From Tessaracoccus oleiagri (GTDB lineage Bacteria > Actinomycetota > Actinomycetes > Propionibacteriales > Propionibacteriaceae), in the NCBI RefSeq assembly GCF_900103275.1, contig NZ_FNGP01000001.1, positions 744,001 to 808,000 on the forward strand: a DNA stretch of 64,000 nucleotides, written 5' to 3'. The translations under genes were made by a program, and so were the position numbers. Below are positions 55,914-64,000 of this stretch, one piece after another (position 1 is the stretch's first letter; each line of letters begins with the position of its first letter). The notes beneath the pieces are model-generated. The model saw only the letters and a list, made by a program, of their open reading frames with translations, was not told the origin of the DNA and did no database searches.

Positions 55914-56327
55914 ATGGGACTTCGAATCGCAATAGGGGCCGATCAGTCGGCCTTTGACCTCAAGAGCGCGATCATCCGCGTCCTGCAGAGCCATGACCGG
56001 GTCGATGCAGTGCTCGACGTCGGGGTCAGCGGGCTGGGGGACGAGACAAAGAATCACGAGGACGTCGCGATCGCAGTTGCGAACGCGGTGGCATCTGGAA
56101 CCGCGGACCGCGGGCTGGCGTTCTGCGGCAACGGACTTGGTGTCGCCCTCGCCGCCAACACGGTGGAAGGGGTGTCCGCCGTCACCGCGGATGACATCTT
56201 CTCGGTGCGCACGTCGGTCACCACCAATCGTGCCACGGTCCTGTGCATGGGAGCGAAGGTCGTAGGAGCCGAACTGGCATCCACGCTCGTGGAGGCATGG
56301 CTCGCCGAGGAGATGCCCGCCCCGTGA
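55914..56327 (+). CDS. RpiB/LacAB-family sugar-phosphate isomerase homologue with altered active site
   Basis: A 137-residue protein. The RpiB fold is clear (IAIGADQSAFDLKSAII, then AFCGNGLGVALAANTVEGVSA), including the active-site Cys. But the usual substrate His in GSDHAGF is Gln here (GADQSAF), CGTG is CGNG, and the HNxANV segment near residue 100 reads TNRATV. It may therefore act on a different or non-phosphorylated substrate, or not isomerise ribose 5-phosphate at all. AAGGAAAG precedes the ATG. Last gene of the TRAP cluster. Confidence 0.8.
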   Translation: MGLRIAIGADQSAFDLKSAIIRVLQSHDRVDAVLDVGVSGLGDETKNHEDVAIAVANAVASGTADRGLAFCGNGLGVALAANTVEGVSAVTADDIFSVRTSVTTNRATVLCMGAKVVGAELASTLVEAWLAEEMPAP

Positions 56328-56358
56328 CTTGCTCACCGGCGCCTGGCTGTCGTGCGGT

Positions 56359-56388
56359 TTGCGAGTATCGATTCGGGTGCGCTAGAGT
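56359..56388 (+). promoter_or_regulatory. Promoter of tRNA-Ile
   Basis: -35 TTGCGA (56359-56364), 18-nt spacer, -10 TAGAGT (56383-56388), 15 nt before the tRNA. The -35 resembles that of tRNA-Ala (TTGCGC). Confidence 0.6.
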
Positions 56389-56403
56389 TACGCGTCGGTG
56401 AAC

Positions 56404-56480
56404 GAGCCTATAGCTCAGTCGGTTAGAGCGCTGCCCTGATAAGGCAGAGGTCGCTGGTTCAAGTCCAGCTAGGCTCACCA
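56404..56480 (+). tRNA. tRNA-Ile (anticodon GAT)
   Basis: Cloverleaf with acceptor GAGCCTA/TAGGCTC, D-arm AGCTCAGTCGGTTAGAGC, anticodon stem and loop TGCCCTGATAAGGCA (GAT), T-arm CTGGTTCAAGTCCAG. CCA is encoded (56478-56480), unlike the tRNA-Ala. In many actinobacteria this tRNA directly follows the gyrase operon; here it is 11.3 kb downstream of the DUF3566 gene. Confidence 0.95.
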
Positions 56481-56489
56481 TTTGATAAC

Positions 56490-56518
56490 AATCCCCGCAC
56501 GGTTCGCCTGCGGGGATT
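56490..56518 (+). terminator. Rho-independent terminator of tRNA-Ile
   Basis: Stem AATCCCCGCA/TGCGGGGATT (10 bp) with a 9-nt loop, then TTTGCTTT on the + strand. One of the few hairpins here with a real T-run. Confidence 0.8.
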
Positions 56519-56616
56519 TTGCTTTCCCATGCCCCGCCGTACGCTTGAGCCATCCGGGAGCACGGCGCGCGAGGACGCCGCCCCACCCCGGCTCCTGCGG
56601 CACCCGGGAGGGCCCC

Positions 56617-57603
56617 ATGAACACGCAGTCCCGCACCTGGCGAAGCATCCTCACCGCCCTGCTCCTGACGCTCGCGCTCGCGGGCTGCTCCGGCAGCAAC
56701 GAGTCCTTCGAGCCCGGCGTGTCCCGCGGCGACGCACCCGCAGCCCCTGCCGACGGCGGTGGGCGGCCGGAGGCGGGCGAAGACACCGCGGGCGGGGGTG
56801 ACGAGGACGTCGCCGGCGACGACGACCGCATGATCATCAAGTCCAAGACCCTGCGGCTGGAGGTGGAGAGCACCGCCGACTCCATCACCCGCATCCGCGA
56901 CCTCGCCCGAAGCCACTCCGGCCACGTCACCGACATGCAGGTGGCCACCGACACCGGCGAGTGGGTCTACCGCTACGACGAGAACGGCTACCCGGTCGGC
57001 GACGGCGGGGCGCTGCGCGGCTGGGTCACCGTCCGGGTCCCTACCGAGGACTTCGAGGAGTTCGTCGACGAGGTGGCCAAGATCGGCACCGTGAAGTTTC
57101 AGTCCGAGGCGTCCGACGACGTCACCCAGGAGCACGTCGACCTCTCCGCCCGGCTCGAGAACCTCCGCGCGCAGGAGGTCCGGCTCCGCGAGTTCTTCGA
57201 CGCGGCCAAGAACGTCACCGAGATGCTCTCGATTGAGAACGAGCTCGCGCGGGTCCGCGGCGACATCGAGTCGCTCGACGCGCAGGTCACCTACCTGGAG
57301 CGGCAGGCGGCGATGGCGACGGTCACCGTCGAGCTGGTCGAGCCGAAGGCGATCGTCCGCCCGGGCGGCGACTCGTGGGGCTTCACCCAGGCGCTCACCA
57401 ACGGCGTCCGCGGCGCGGCCGAACTCGTCACCGGCGCGATCACCGTCCTCATCGCGACGGCGCCCCTCTGGCTCGTCGCGCTGCTGCTGTTCTTCCCGAT
57501 CCGCGCGCTGGTCCGGCGCCGTCGGGCGCGCCGACTCACCCCGTCGGAGACACCGCCGGACCCCTCAGCGGCGCCCGTCGGGGGTGACACCGACGCCACG
57601 TAG
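56617..57603 (+). CDS. DUF4349 lipoprotein
   Basis: A 328-residue protein with lipobox LAGC near residue 25, a Gly/Asp/Ala-rich linker, a DUF4349 domain (IIKSKTLRLEVESTADSITR, VTVRVPTEDFEEFVDEV, YLERQAAMATVTVEL) containing a coiled coil (about residues 180-240), and one C-terminal membrane helix with a basic tail. It is thus anchored at both ends. Family function is unknown; an envelope role is likely. GGAGGG precedes the ATG. Confidence 0.85.
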   Translation: MNTQSRTWRSILTALLLTLALAGCSGSNESFEPGVSRGDAPAAPADGGGRPEAGEDTAGGGDEDVAGDDDRMIIKSKTLRLEVESTADSITRIRDLARSHSGHVTDMQVATDTGEWVYRYDENGYPVGDGGALRGWVTVRVPTEDFEEFVDEVAKIGTVKFQSEASDDVTQEHVDLSARLENLRAQEVRLREFFDAAKNVTEMLSIENELARVRGDIESLDAQVTYLERQAAMATVTVELVEPKAIVRPGGDSWGFTQALTNGVRGAAELVTGAITVLIATAPLWLVALLLFFPIRALVRRRRARRLTPSETPPDPSAAPVGGDTDAT

Positions 57604-57606
57604 AGT
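57601..57606 (+). promoter_or_regulatory. -10 box for leaderless SDR transcript
   Basis: TAGAGT, whose first three bases are the stop codon of the DUF4349 gene, then 6 nt, then ATG 57613. Confidence 0.5.
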
Positions 57607-57612
57607 CGAAGG

Positions 57613-58521
57613 ATGAGTGAAGAGCTTTACGAGACGAACCGTTCAGCAGAGCAACTCGCCGGCGACGAGGGAGGCTTCCCCGAGCAGGAGCAGACCCCGC
57701 CCGGCCTCACCACGGAGATGACCCCACGCCCGGACCACGGCGAGGAGAGCTGGGTCGGACGTGACCGGCTCAAGGGGCTCAAGGCGCTCGTCACCGGCGG
57801 CGACTCCGGCATCGGCCGCGCCGTCGCCATCGCGTTCGCCCGCGAGGGCGCCGACGTCGCCATCAACTACCTGCCCGACGAGCAGTCCGACGCTGAGGAC
57901 ACCGCGTCGTGGATCGAGAAGGCCGGGGCCAAGGCGGTCCTGGTGCCCGGCGACCTGACCGACGAGGCCACCGCCCGCAAGGTCGTCGACGATGCCGCCG
58001 GATCCCTCGGCGGCCTCAACATCCTCGTCAACAACGCCGGCGCCCAGTGGGCACGGCGCGAGCAGGGCCTCGAGGACGTCACCACCGAGCAGATGGACCA
58101 GATCTTCAAGGTCAACCTGTACGCCCTGTTCTGGGTGACGCAGCAGGCGCTGAAGTATCTCGGCAAGGGCGACAGCATCATCAACGTGAGCTCCATCCAG
58201 GCCTACGACCCGTCGGTGGCCCTGCTCGACTACGCGTCGACGAAGGCCGCCATCAACAACTTCACGGTCAACCTGGCCGCCGAGCTCGGCCCGAAGGGGA
58301 TCCGGGCCAACGCGGTCGCGCCCGGCCCGATCTGGACGCCGCTCCAGCCGGCCACCAAGCCGGGTGAGAGCATGCCGAAGTTCGGCAGCGACGCCCCGCT
58401 CGGCCGCGCCGGGCAGCCGGCGGAGCTCGCGGGGGCGTTCGTGTTCCTCGCGAGCCCGGCCGAGGCGTCCTACGTCACCGGCACGGTCGTCGGCGTGACC
58501 GGCGGCAAGCCCGTCTTCTAG
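57613..58521 (+). CDS. Short-chain dehydrogenase/reductase, YghA/general-stress type
   Basis: A 302-residue SDR: TGGDSGIGRAVAIAFAREGA binds NAD(P), NNAGAQ follows, and the catalytic Ser-Tyr-Lys reads SSIQAY...YASTKAAI. A 45-residue front with EQEQTPPGLTTEMTPRPDHGEES is characteristic of the glucose-dehydrogenase-like, stress-induced SDR subgroup (YghA/GsiB-linked types). It reduces or oxidises an undetermined small alcohol or carbonyl. Confidence 0.88.
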   Translation: MSEELYETNRSAEQLAGDEGGFPEQEQTPPGLTTEMTPRPDHGEESWVGRDRLKGLKALVTGGDSGIGRAVAIAFAREGADVAINYLPDEQSDAEDTASWIEKAGAKAVLVPGDLTDEATARKVVDDAAGSLGGLNILVNNAGAQWARREQGLEDVTTEQMDQIFKVNLYALFWVTQQALKYLGKGDSIINVSSIQAYDPSVALLDYASTKAAINNFTVNLAAELGPKGIRANAVAPGPIWTPLQPATKPGESMPKFGSDAPLGRAGQPAELAGAFVFLASPAEASYVTGTVVGVTGGKPVF

Positions 58522-58525
58522 GCAC

Positions 58526-59521
58526 TCACCGCAACAGGTCCAGCACCGCCTCCTCCAGACCGTTCTGTCGGGAGTTGGCGGTGCTGTACTGCTTCCGGGC
58601 CGCGGCCTCGATCGTCGACCCCGACTCGTAGGCGTCGATCACGCGCGGGTCGATGTACGACGAGCGAGCCACCGTCGGGGTGTTGCCGAGGTAGCTGGCC
58701 ACCTCCTGCACGGCCTGCGTCACCGCCCGCTTCCGCGACGTCTTGGTGCGGCCGTCCTCCTCGCTGAGCGCGAGCACCTCGGCCGCGATCACCGTCGCGT
58801 GCCAGGTGCGGAAGTCCTTGGCGGTGAAGTCGCCGCCGAACTGGTCGGCCAGGTACTCGTTGACGTGCGACGAGGTGAGGTCGCGCCAACTGCGTTGCTT
58901 GTAGGCGAGCAACCGGTCGCTGCCGGCGCGTCGCCGTCGCATCACCTCGATCGCCTCGATGGCGGCCGCGTCGTCGACGGGGATGGTGTGCGCGATGCCC
59001 GACTTGCCGGTGAACGCGAAGACGAGCGTCTTCCCGCGGCGGCGCACGTGCTGGCGCTGCAGCGTGGTGAGGCCGAAGGAGCCGTGGGCGTCGGTGTAGG
59101 CGTCGTTGCCGATGCGGAAGTAGCCGACGTCGAGGAGGCGGACCGCCGTCGCGGTGGACCGCTCGAGCGGCATGCCGTCGAGGGCGAGGTCGCGGGCGAT
59201 GCGACGGCGCACCAGCGGCAGCGCCTCGGCGGCGGTGAGCACGCGGTCGAACTTGTTGCGGTCCTGCCGGATTCGCCACTCCGGGTGGTACAGGTACTGG
59301 CGTCGGCCGGCGTCGTCGGTGCCCACCGCCTGGAGGTGCCCGTTGGGGTACGGCGAGATCCAGACGTCCTTCCAGGCGGGTGGGATGACCAGCGACTTGA
59401 TGCGCTCGACCTCCTCGTCGGGGAGCGCGTTGCCGTCGGCGTCGTGGTAGCTGAAGCCCTTTCCGCGCCGTACGCGCGTGTACCCGGGGGTGCGAGGACT
59501 CGTGCGGCGGAGGCGGACCAT
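58526..59521 (-). CDS. DNA topoisomerase IB (poxvirus type)
   Basis: A 331-residue type IB enzyme that relaxes supercoils by nicking one strand. GFSYHDADGNALPDEEVERI opens the N-terminal domain, VGYFRIGNDAYTDAHGSFGL and FTGKSGIAH hold the catalytic Arg and Lys region, and NTPTVARSSYIDPRVID holds the catalytic Tyr. Family length and motifs are complete. It converges on the SDR gene. TAGGCT lies 6 nt before the ATG. Confidence 0.9.
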   Translation of the reverse strand: MVRLRRTSPRTPGYTRVRRGKGFSYHDADGNALPDEEVERIKSLVIPPAWKDVWISPYPNGHLQAVGTDDAGRRQYLYHPEWRIRQDRNKFDRVLTAAEALPLVRRRIARDLALDGMPLERSTATAVRLLDVGYFRIGNDAYTDAHGSFGLTTLQRQHVRRRGKTLVFAFTGKSGIAHTIPVDDAAAIEAIEVMRRRRAGSDRLLAYKQRSWRDLTSSHVNEYLADQFGGDFTAKDFRTWHATVIAAEVLALSEEDGRTKTSRKRAVTQAVQEVASYLGNTPTVARSSYIDPRVIDAYESGSTIEAAARKQYSTANSRQNGLEEAVLDLLR

Positions 59522-59527
59522 GCGGTC

Positions 59528-59533
59528 AGCCTA
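59528..59533 (-). promoter_or_regulatory. -10 box for leaderless topoisomerase IB transcript
   Basis: TAGGCT on the minus strand, 6 nt before the ATG at 59521. Confidence 0.5.
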
Positions 59534-59611
59534 CGACTCGCCCGGGGCCGCACCGGCCCTCGCGACGTCGGCACCTTGGGCGCAAAACCCGTGGCCGACG
59601 CGGCGACCTTC

Positions 59612-59617
59612 TAGACT
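59612..59617 (+). promoter_or_regulatory. -10 box for leaderless AI-2E-permease transcript
   Basis: TAGACT, 6 nt, then ATG 59624. Confidence 0.5.
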
Positions 59618-59623
59618 CCCACC

Positions 59624-60820
59624 ATGTCACACGCTGACGCTGCGGGAGCGTCCTCCCCCGAGGTCCCGCGCGACGGGTCGCCCACGGATCGCCCGACGGC
59701 GTCGGCCACCGCCCCCTCGCGGCGGAGGCAACGTGTCTCCGCCACCCTGGACAACCCGTTCGGCTGGGGCTTCCTGGCCACGCTGGGCGGCCTGGTGGCG
59801 ATCGGGCTGGCCGGGGCGCTGGCCTCGCTGGCGACGGTCCTCATCGCCATCGGGGTTGCGATGTTCATCGCGATGGCACTCGAGCCGGTGGTGCGGGTGT
59901 TCCAGCGGCGCGGGCTCTCCCGCGGTGCGGCCATCGCCGTCGTGTCCGGGGCCTTCCTGGTGCTCGTCCTGAGCCTGCTGGCGATCGTCGTCCCGACCGC
60001 AGTGACCCAGATCGGCGTCTTCGCGGCGTCGTTCCCCGATTACGTGGCCGACATCCAGAACTCGGGATGGTTCCGCAGCTTGGCGGAGCAGTCCGGGGAA
60101 GGGAGCTCCTACGCCCGGACGCTGGAGCGCGCCGGGACGTGGCTCGCCGACCCGGCGAACCTGCTCGCGCTCGGGGGCGGTGCGCTGGCCGTCGGCAGCG
60201 GAGTGGTCAACGGCATCGCGGGGACGCTGATCGCCCTGGCGCTCTCCCTGTACTTCCTCGCCTCGATGCGGTCCATCAAGCGCAGCCTCACCCGCCTCGC
60301 GCCCGCCCATGCGCGCACCGACATCGCCAAGATCATCAACGAGCTCACCGAGTCCGTCGGCGGCTACGTCTCGGGCATGGCGGTGCTGGCCGTGTGCAAC
60401 GCGACGTTCACCTTCATCCTGCTGTCCGTCCTGGGAGTGCCGTTCGCGCCGCTGCTCGCGGCGCTGGCGTTGCTGATGACGATGATCCCGATGGTGGGGC
60501 CGCTGCTGTTCTGGGGCATCGCGTCGATCATGTCGCTGCTCAGCATCGGCGGGCTCGGGTGGGCCTTCGCCGGCGCCTACTTCGGCTACATGCAGATCGA
60601 GGCCTACGTGCTCACCCCGCGCATCATGATGCGGGCCGTCTCCATCCCAGCGCCGCTCGTGCTCATCGGCGCACTCGTCGGCGGCACCCTCCTGGGCCTG
60701 TTGGGCGCCCTCGTGGCCGTCCCCGTCACCGCGACGGTGCTGATGGTGGTGCAGGAGGTCATCATGCCGAAGCAGGACGCGAAGGTGGTGGCCGACGACG
60801 CCGACCTGGCCCCGCAATGA
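59624..60820 (+). CDS. AI-2E family transporter (PerM-like permease)
   Basis: A 398-residue permease with eight helices. The family pattern is seen in SLYFLASMRSIKRSLTRLAP, VGGYVSGMAVLAVCNATFTF and QIEAYVLTPRIMMRAVSIPAPLVLIG. Members range from autoinducer-2 exporters to ion/proton exchangers, so cargo is not assigned. A 40-residue polar N-terminus precedes the first helix. It ends at a hairpin shared with the convergent peptidase gene. Confidence 0.88.
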   Translation: MSHADAAGASSPEVPRDGSPTDRPTASATAPSRRRQRVSATLDNPFGWGFLATLGGLVAIGLAGALASLATVLIAIGVAMFIAMALEPVVRVFQRRGLSRGAAIAVVSGAFLVLVLSLLAIVVPTAVTQIGVFAASFPDYVADIQNSGWFRSLAEQSGEGSSYARTLERAGTWLADPANLLALGGGALAVGSGVVNGIAGTLIALALSLYFLASMRSIKRSLTRLAPAHARTDIAKIINELTESVGGYVSGMAVLAVCNATFTFILLSVLGVPFAPLLAALALLMTMIPMVGPLLFWGIASIMSLLSIGGLGWAFAGAYFGYMQIEAYVLTPRIMMRAVSIPAPLVLIGALVGGTLLGLLGALVAVPVTATVLMVVQEVIMPKQDAKVVADDADLAPQ

Positions 60821-60823
60821 CGC

Positions 60824-60852
60824 GGCCGGTGCGGGCAGTCCCCGCACCGGCC
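60824..60852. terminator. 12-bp hairpin between convergent permease and peptidase genes
   Basis: GGCCGGTGCGGG/CCCGCACCGGCC, 5-nt loop, 3 nt after the permease stop. It shares CCGGTGCGGG with the hairpin at 5591-5625. Confidence 0.7.
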
Positions 60853-60879
60853 TCGTTGTCGTCCACAGGCGGAACCGGC

Positions 60880-61749
60880 TCAGTAGTACTGGCGCTGGTC
60901 GTTGAGGAAGCGGATCTCGGCCTTGATCGTCATCTCACCGCGCACGCCGTCGATGTAGCCGCCGTAGAAGCCGCGGTCGCGAAGCAGGCTCTGCAACGCC
61001 TTGACGCTCATCGAGCCGAACTGCCCGTCGATGTAGCCGGTGTAGTAGCCCTTGGCCTTCAGCCAGCTCTGCAGGTTCACCGAGAGCGACGAGTTGCGGT
61101 AGCCGATGTCGTACATCAGCTTCACCCAGGCGTTGTGCGAGTCGGTGGTGTGGTAGCCGAGGATGGGCAGGTCCGCGTAGGGCCACTTGAGGCTGCTGCT
61201 GACCGGAGCGGTGACGCCGGGCGTGACGCCGCGGGCCTTCAGCCAGGCGTGCGGGTCGACGAAGCTCGGGGAGCTCAGCGAGCCGCCGAAGATCCCGAGG
61301 TGCAGGTGGATGCCGGTGGAGTTGCCGGTGGTGCCCATCACGGCGATGTGCTGGCCCGCGCGGACGTTCTGGCCGACGGAGACCTTGTAGCTCGCGAGGT
61401 GGCCGTAGTACGAGTAGCGACCCAGCGCGCTGTGGTAGACGATCACCGCGATGCCGGAGTGGTAGGCGAGCGCGTTCCACTGGGCGCGGACCACCTGGCC
61501 GTCGGCGATGGCGTAGATGGGGCGGCCGGTGGTGCCGGCGACCTTGGGTGCGTAGTCGGAGCCGGCGTGCGTGGGCCGGTCGGAGGTGCGGAAGCCCGAC
61601 GTGTAGCGCGAGCCCACCTCGACGGGCGAGCTGATCGTCGCGGCGGCGGCCGTCTGGGTGGTGAGGATGCTGCTGCCGGCGACGGCGACGCCCGCGACGC
61701 CGGCCATCTTGAACAGTGAGCGACGGCCGAGGCCTTCCAATGGTGACAT
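60880..61749 (-). CDS. Tat-exported M23 peptidase with duplicated C-terminal binding repeats
   Basis: A 289-residue protein. GRRSLFKMAGVAG is a twin-arginine signal with an Ala-rich cleavage site. The LytM/M23 core has its zinc ligands in THAGSDYAP and HLHLGIFGG, so it is an active-type peptidoglycan endopeptidase. The C-terminal 85 residues hold repeated units with YTGYIDGQFGSMSVKALQ and YGGYIDGVRGEMTIKA, likely peptidoglycan-binding. GAAGGA precedes the ATG at 61749; a longer frame from 61866 would destroy the signal. Confidence 0.88.
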   Translation of the reverse strand: MSPLEGLGRRSLFKMAGVAGVAVAGSSILTTQTAAAATISSPVEVGSRYTSGFRTSDRPTHAGSDYAPKVAGTTGRPIYAIADGQVVRAQWNALAYHSGIAVIVYHSALGRYSYYGHLASYKVSVGQNVRAGQHIAVMGTTGNSTGIHLHLGIFGGSLSSPSFVDPHAWLKARGVTPGVTAPVSSSLKWPYADLPILGYHTTDSHNAWVKLMYDIGYRNSSLSVNLQSWLKAKGYYTGYIDGQFGSMSVKALQSLLRDRGFYGGYIDGVRGEMTIKAEIRFLNDQRQYY

Positions 61750-61899
61750 GGGTGGTTCCTTCGGGGAGTGGTGAGCAGGAGCCGACGGTGGCTCCTGCGC
61801 CGACGCTAGGGCCCGCGCTCGCTCCTCCACCACGGCCCCGGCGCCACCTTGGCCGGGACCGGACAACCTTTTCCCGCTGCTCCCGGGAGCGGTCCTTGC

Positions 61900-63627
<1,728 letters not shown>

Positions 63628-63628
63628 C

Positions 63629-63634
63629 TAGAGT
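63629..63634 (+). promoter_or_regulatory. -10 box for leaderless PIG-L transcript
   Basis: TAGAGT, 6 nt, then ATG 63641. Confidence 0.5.
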
Positions 63635-63640
63635 GGCCGC

Positions 63641-64000
63641 ATGGCTCTTCCGAGGTTGGACGACGACGACTTCCGCCGCGTGCTGTGCGTGGTGGCGCAT
63701 CCCGACGACACCGAGTACGGGCTCTCCGCGGTGGTGCACCGCTGGGTGCGTCGCGGCGCCGAAGTGGCCTACCTGCTGCTCACCGCGGGGGAGGCCGGGA
63801 TGCAGCGCCCGCCCGCGGAGGCCGGGCCGCTCCGCGCCCGCGAGCAGCGCGAGGCGTGCGACGTCGTCGGCGTGCGCGAGCTCGACATCCTCGACCACCC
63901 CGACGGCACGCTCGTCTACTCGCTCGAACTCCGCCGCGACGTGGCGCGCCGCATCCGGCAGTTCCGGCCCGACGTCGTGGTCACCAACTCCTGGGCCGCC
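63641..64000 (+). CDS. PIG-L family deacetylase, N-terminal part (3' end outside window)
   Basis: The first 120 residues of a LmbE/PIG-L zinc deacetylase: VVAHPDDTEYG holds the first metal ligands and the catalytic Asp, followed by YLLLTAGEAGMQ and LRAREQREACDVVGV, then DHPDGTLVYS. In actinobacteria this family includes mycothiol-pathway MshB and related deacetylases; the subtype cannot be fixed from half a protein. It is divergent from pyrG. Confidence 0.88.
   Translation, partial: MALPRLDDDDFRRVLCVVAHPDDTEYGLSAVVHRWVRRGAEVAYLLLTAGEAGMQRPPAEAGPLRAREQREACDVVGVRELDILDHPDGTLVYSLELRRDVARRIRQFRPDVVVTNSWAA

Overview
The window is G+C-rich, gene-dense actinobacterial chromosome. A gyrB-gyrA-DUF3566 block, lipobox and twin-arginine exported proteins, and many start codons placed 5-8 nt after a TANNNT box (leaderless transcription) fit Propionibacteriales or a nearby order; that placement is inference, since no rRNA is present. 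No insertion sequence, CRISPR array or prophage was seen.

Layout. 1-5625: a fructan/fructoside locus (LacI-type regulator fragment, two ABC permeases, solute-binding lipoprotein, GH32 hydrolase) ending in the wreck of a second, secreted GH32-type protein. 5649-7481: a cytochrome b561/molybdopterin oxidoreductase fusion with a small partner and an operator-like promoter. 7578-18866: GtrA protein, LigD-type polymerase-ligase, UvrA-like ATPase, regulator/hydrolase pair, CDP-alcohol transferase, amidotransferase-like protein, gamma-glutamyltransferase and a 59-residue protein not in standard ORF calls. 18911-21654: an MMPL transporter operon. 21655-24008: a decayed island at tRNA-Ala(TGC), with a 25-bp duplication of the tRNA 3' end, a truncated helicase and one well-formed orphan gene. 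24059-31565: lycopene cyclase-like/SMR operon, CPBP protease, MarR-MMPL divergent pair, M16-like protein. 31654-39414: flavin disulfide reductase, Lgt, a cluster of DnaA-box-like sites, a fructosamine kinase-like protein, NagD-like phosphatase, rhomboid-like protein, FMN reductase and cytidylate kinase-like protein.

39577-45145 is the gyrase operon. In relatives such as mycobacteria tRNA-Ile follows gyrA and the DUF3566 gene directly; here tRNA-Ile(GAT) lies 11 kb away at 56404. Between them sit an AbiEi/DUF559-like gene bracketed by two convergent repeat arrays, a dicarboxylate symporter, a sirtuin, a DUF2236 protein, and a complete regulated uptake/catabolism cluster (GntR, HIBADH-type dehydrogenase, three-part TRAP transporter, SAF-domain oxidoreductase, RpiB-like protein) for an unidentified, probably sugar-acid-like, substrate.

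56617-64000 carries a DUF4349 lipoprotein, SDR, topoisomerase IB, AI-2E-type permease, Tat-exported M23 peptidase, CTP synthase and the start of a PIG-L deacetylase.

The most unusual structure is at 45163-46475. Two arrays of a CCTGCC core repeated every 19-21 bp (seven and six units) lie just after the stop codons of two convergent genes. Each ends in a hairpin centred on GCCGGATCCGGC, and together they enclose the AbiEi/DUF559-like gene. The TRAP/SAF/RpiB-like cluster is the best candidate for an undescribed metabolic pathway.
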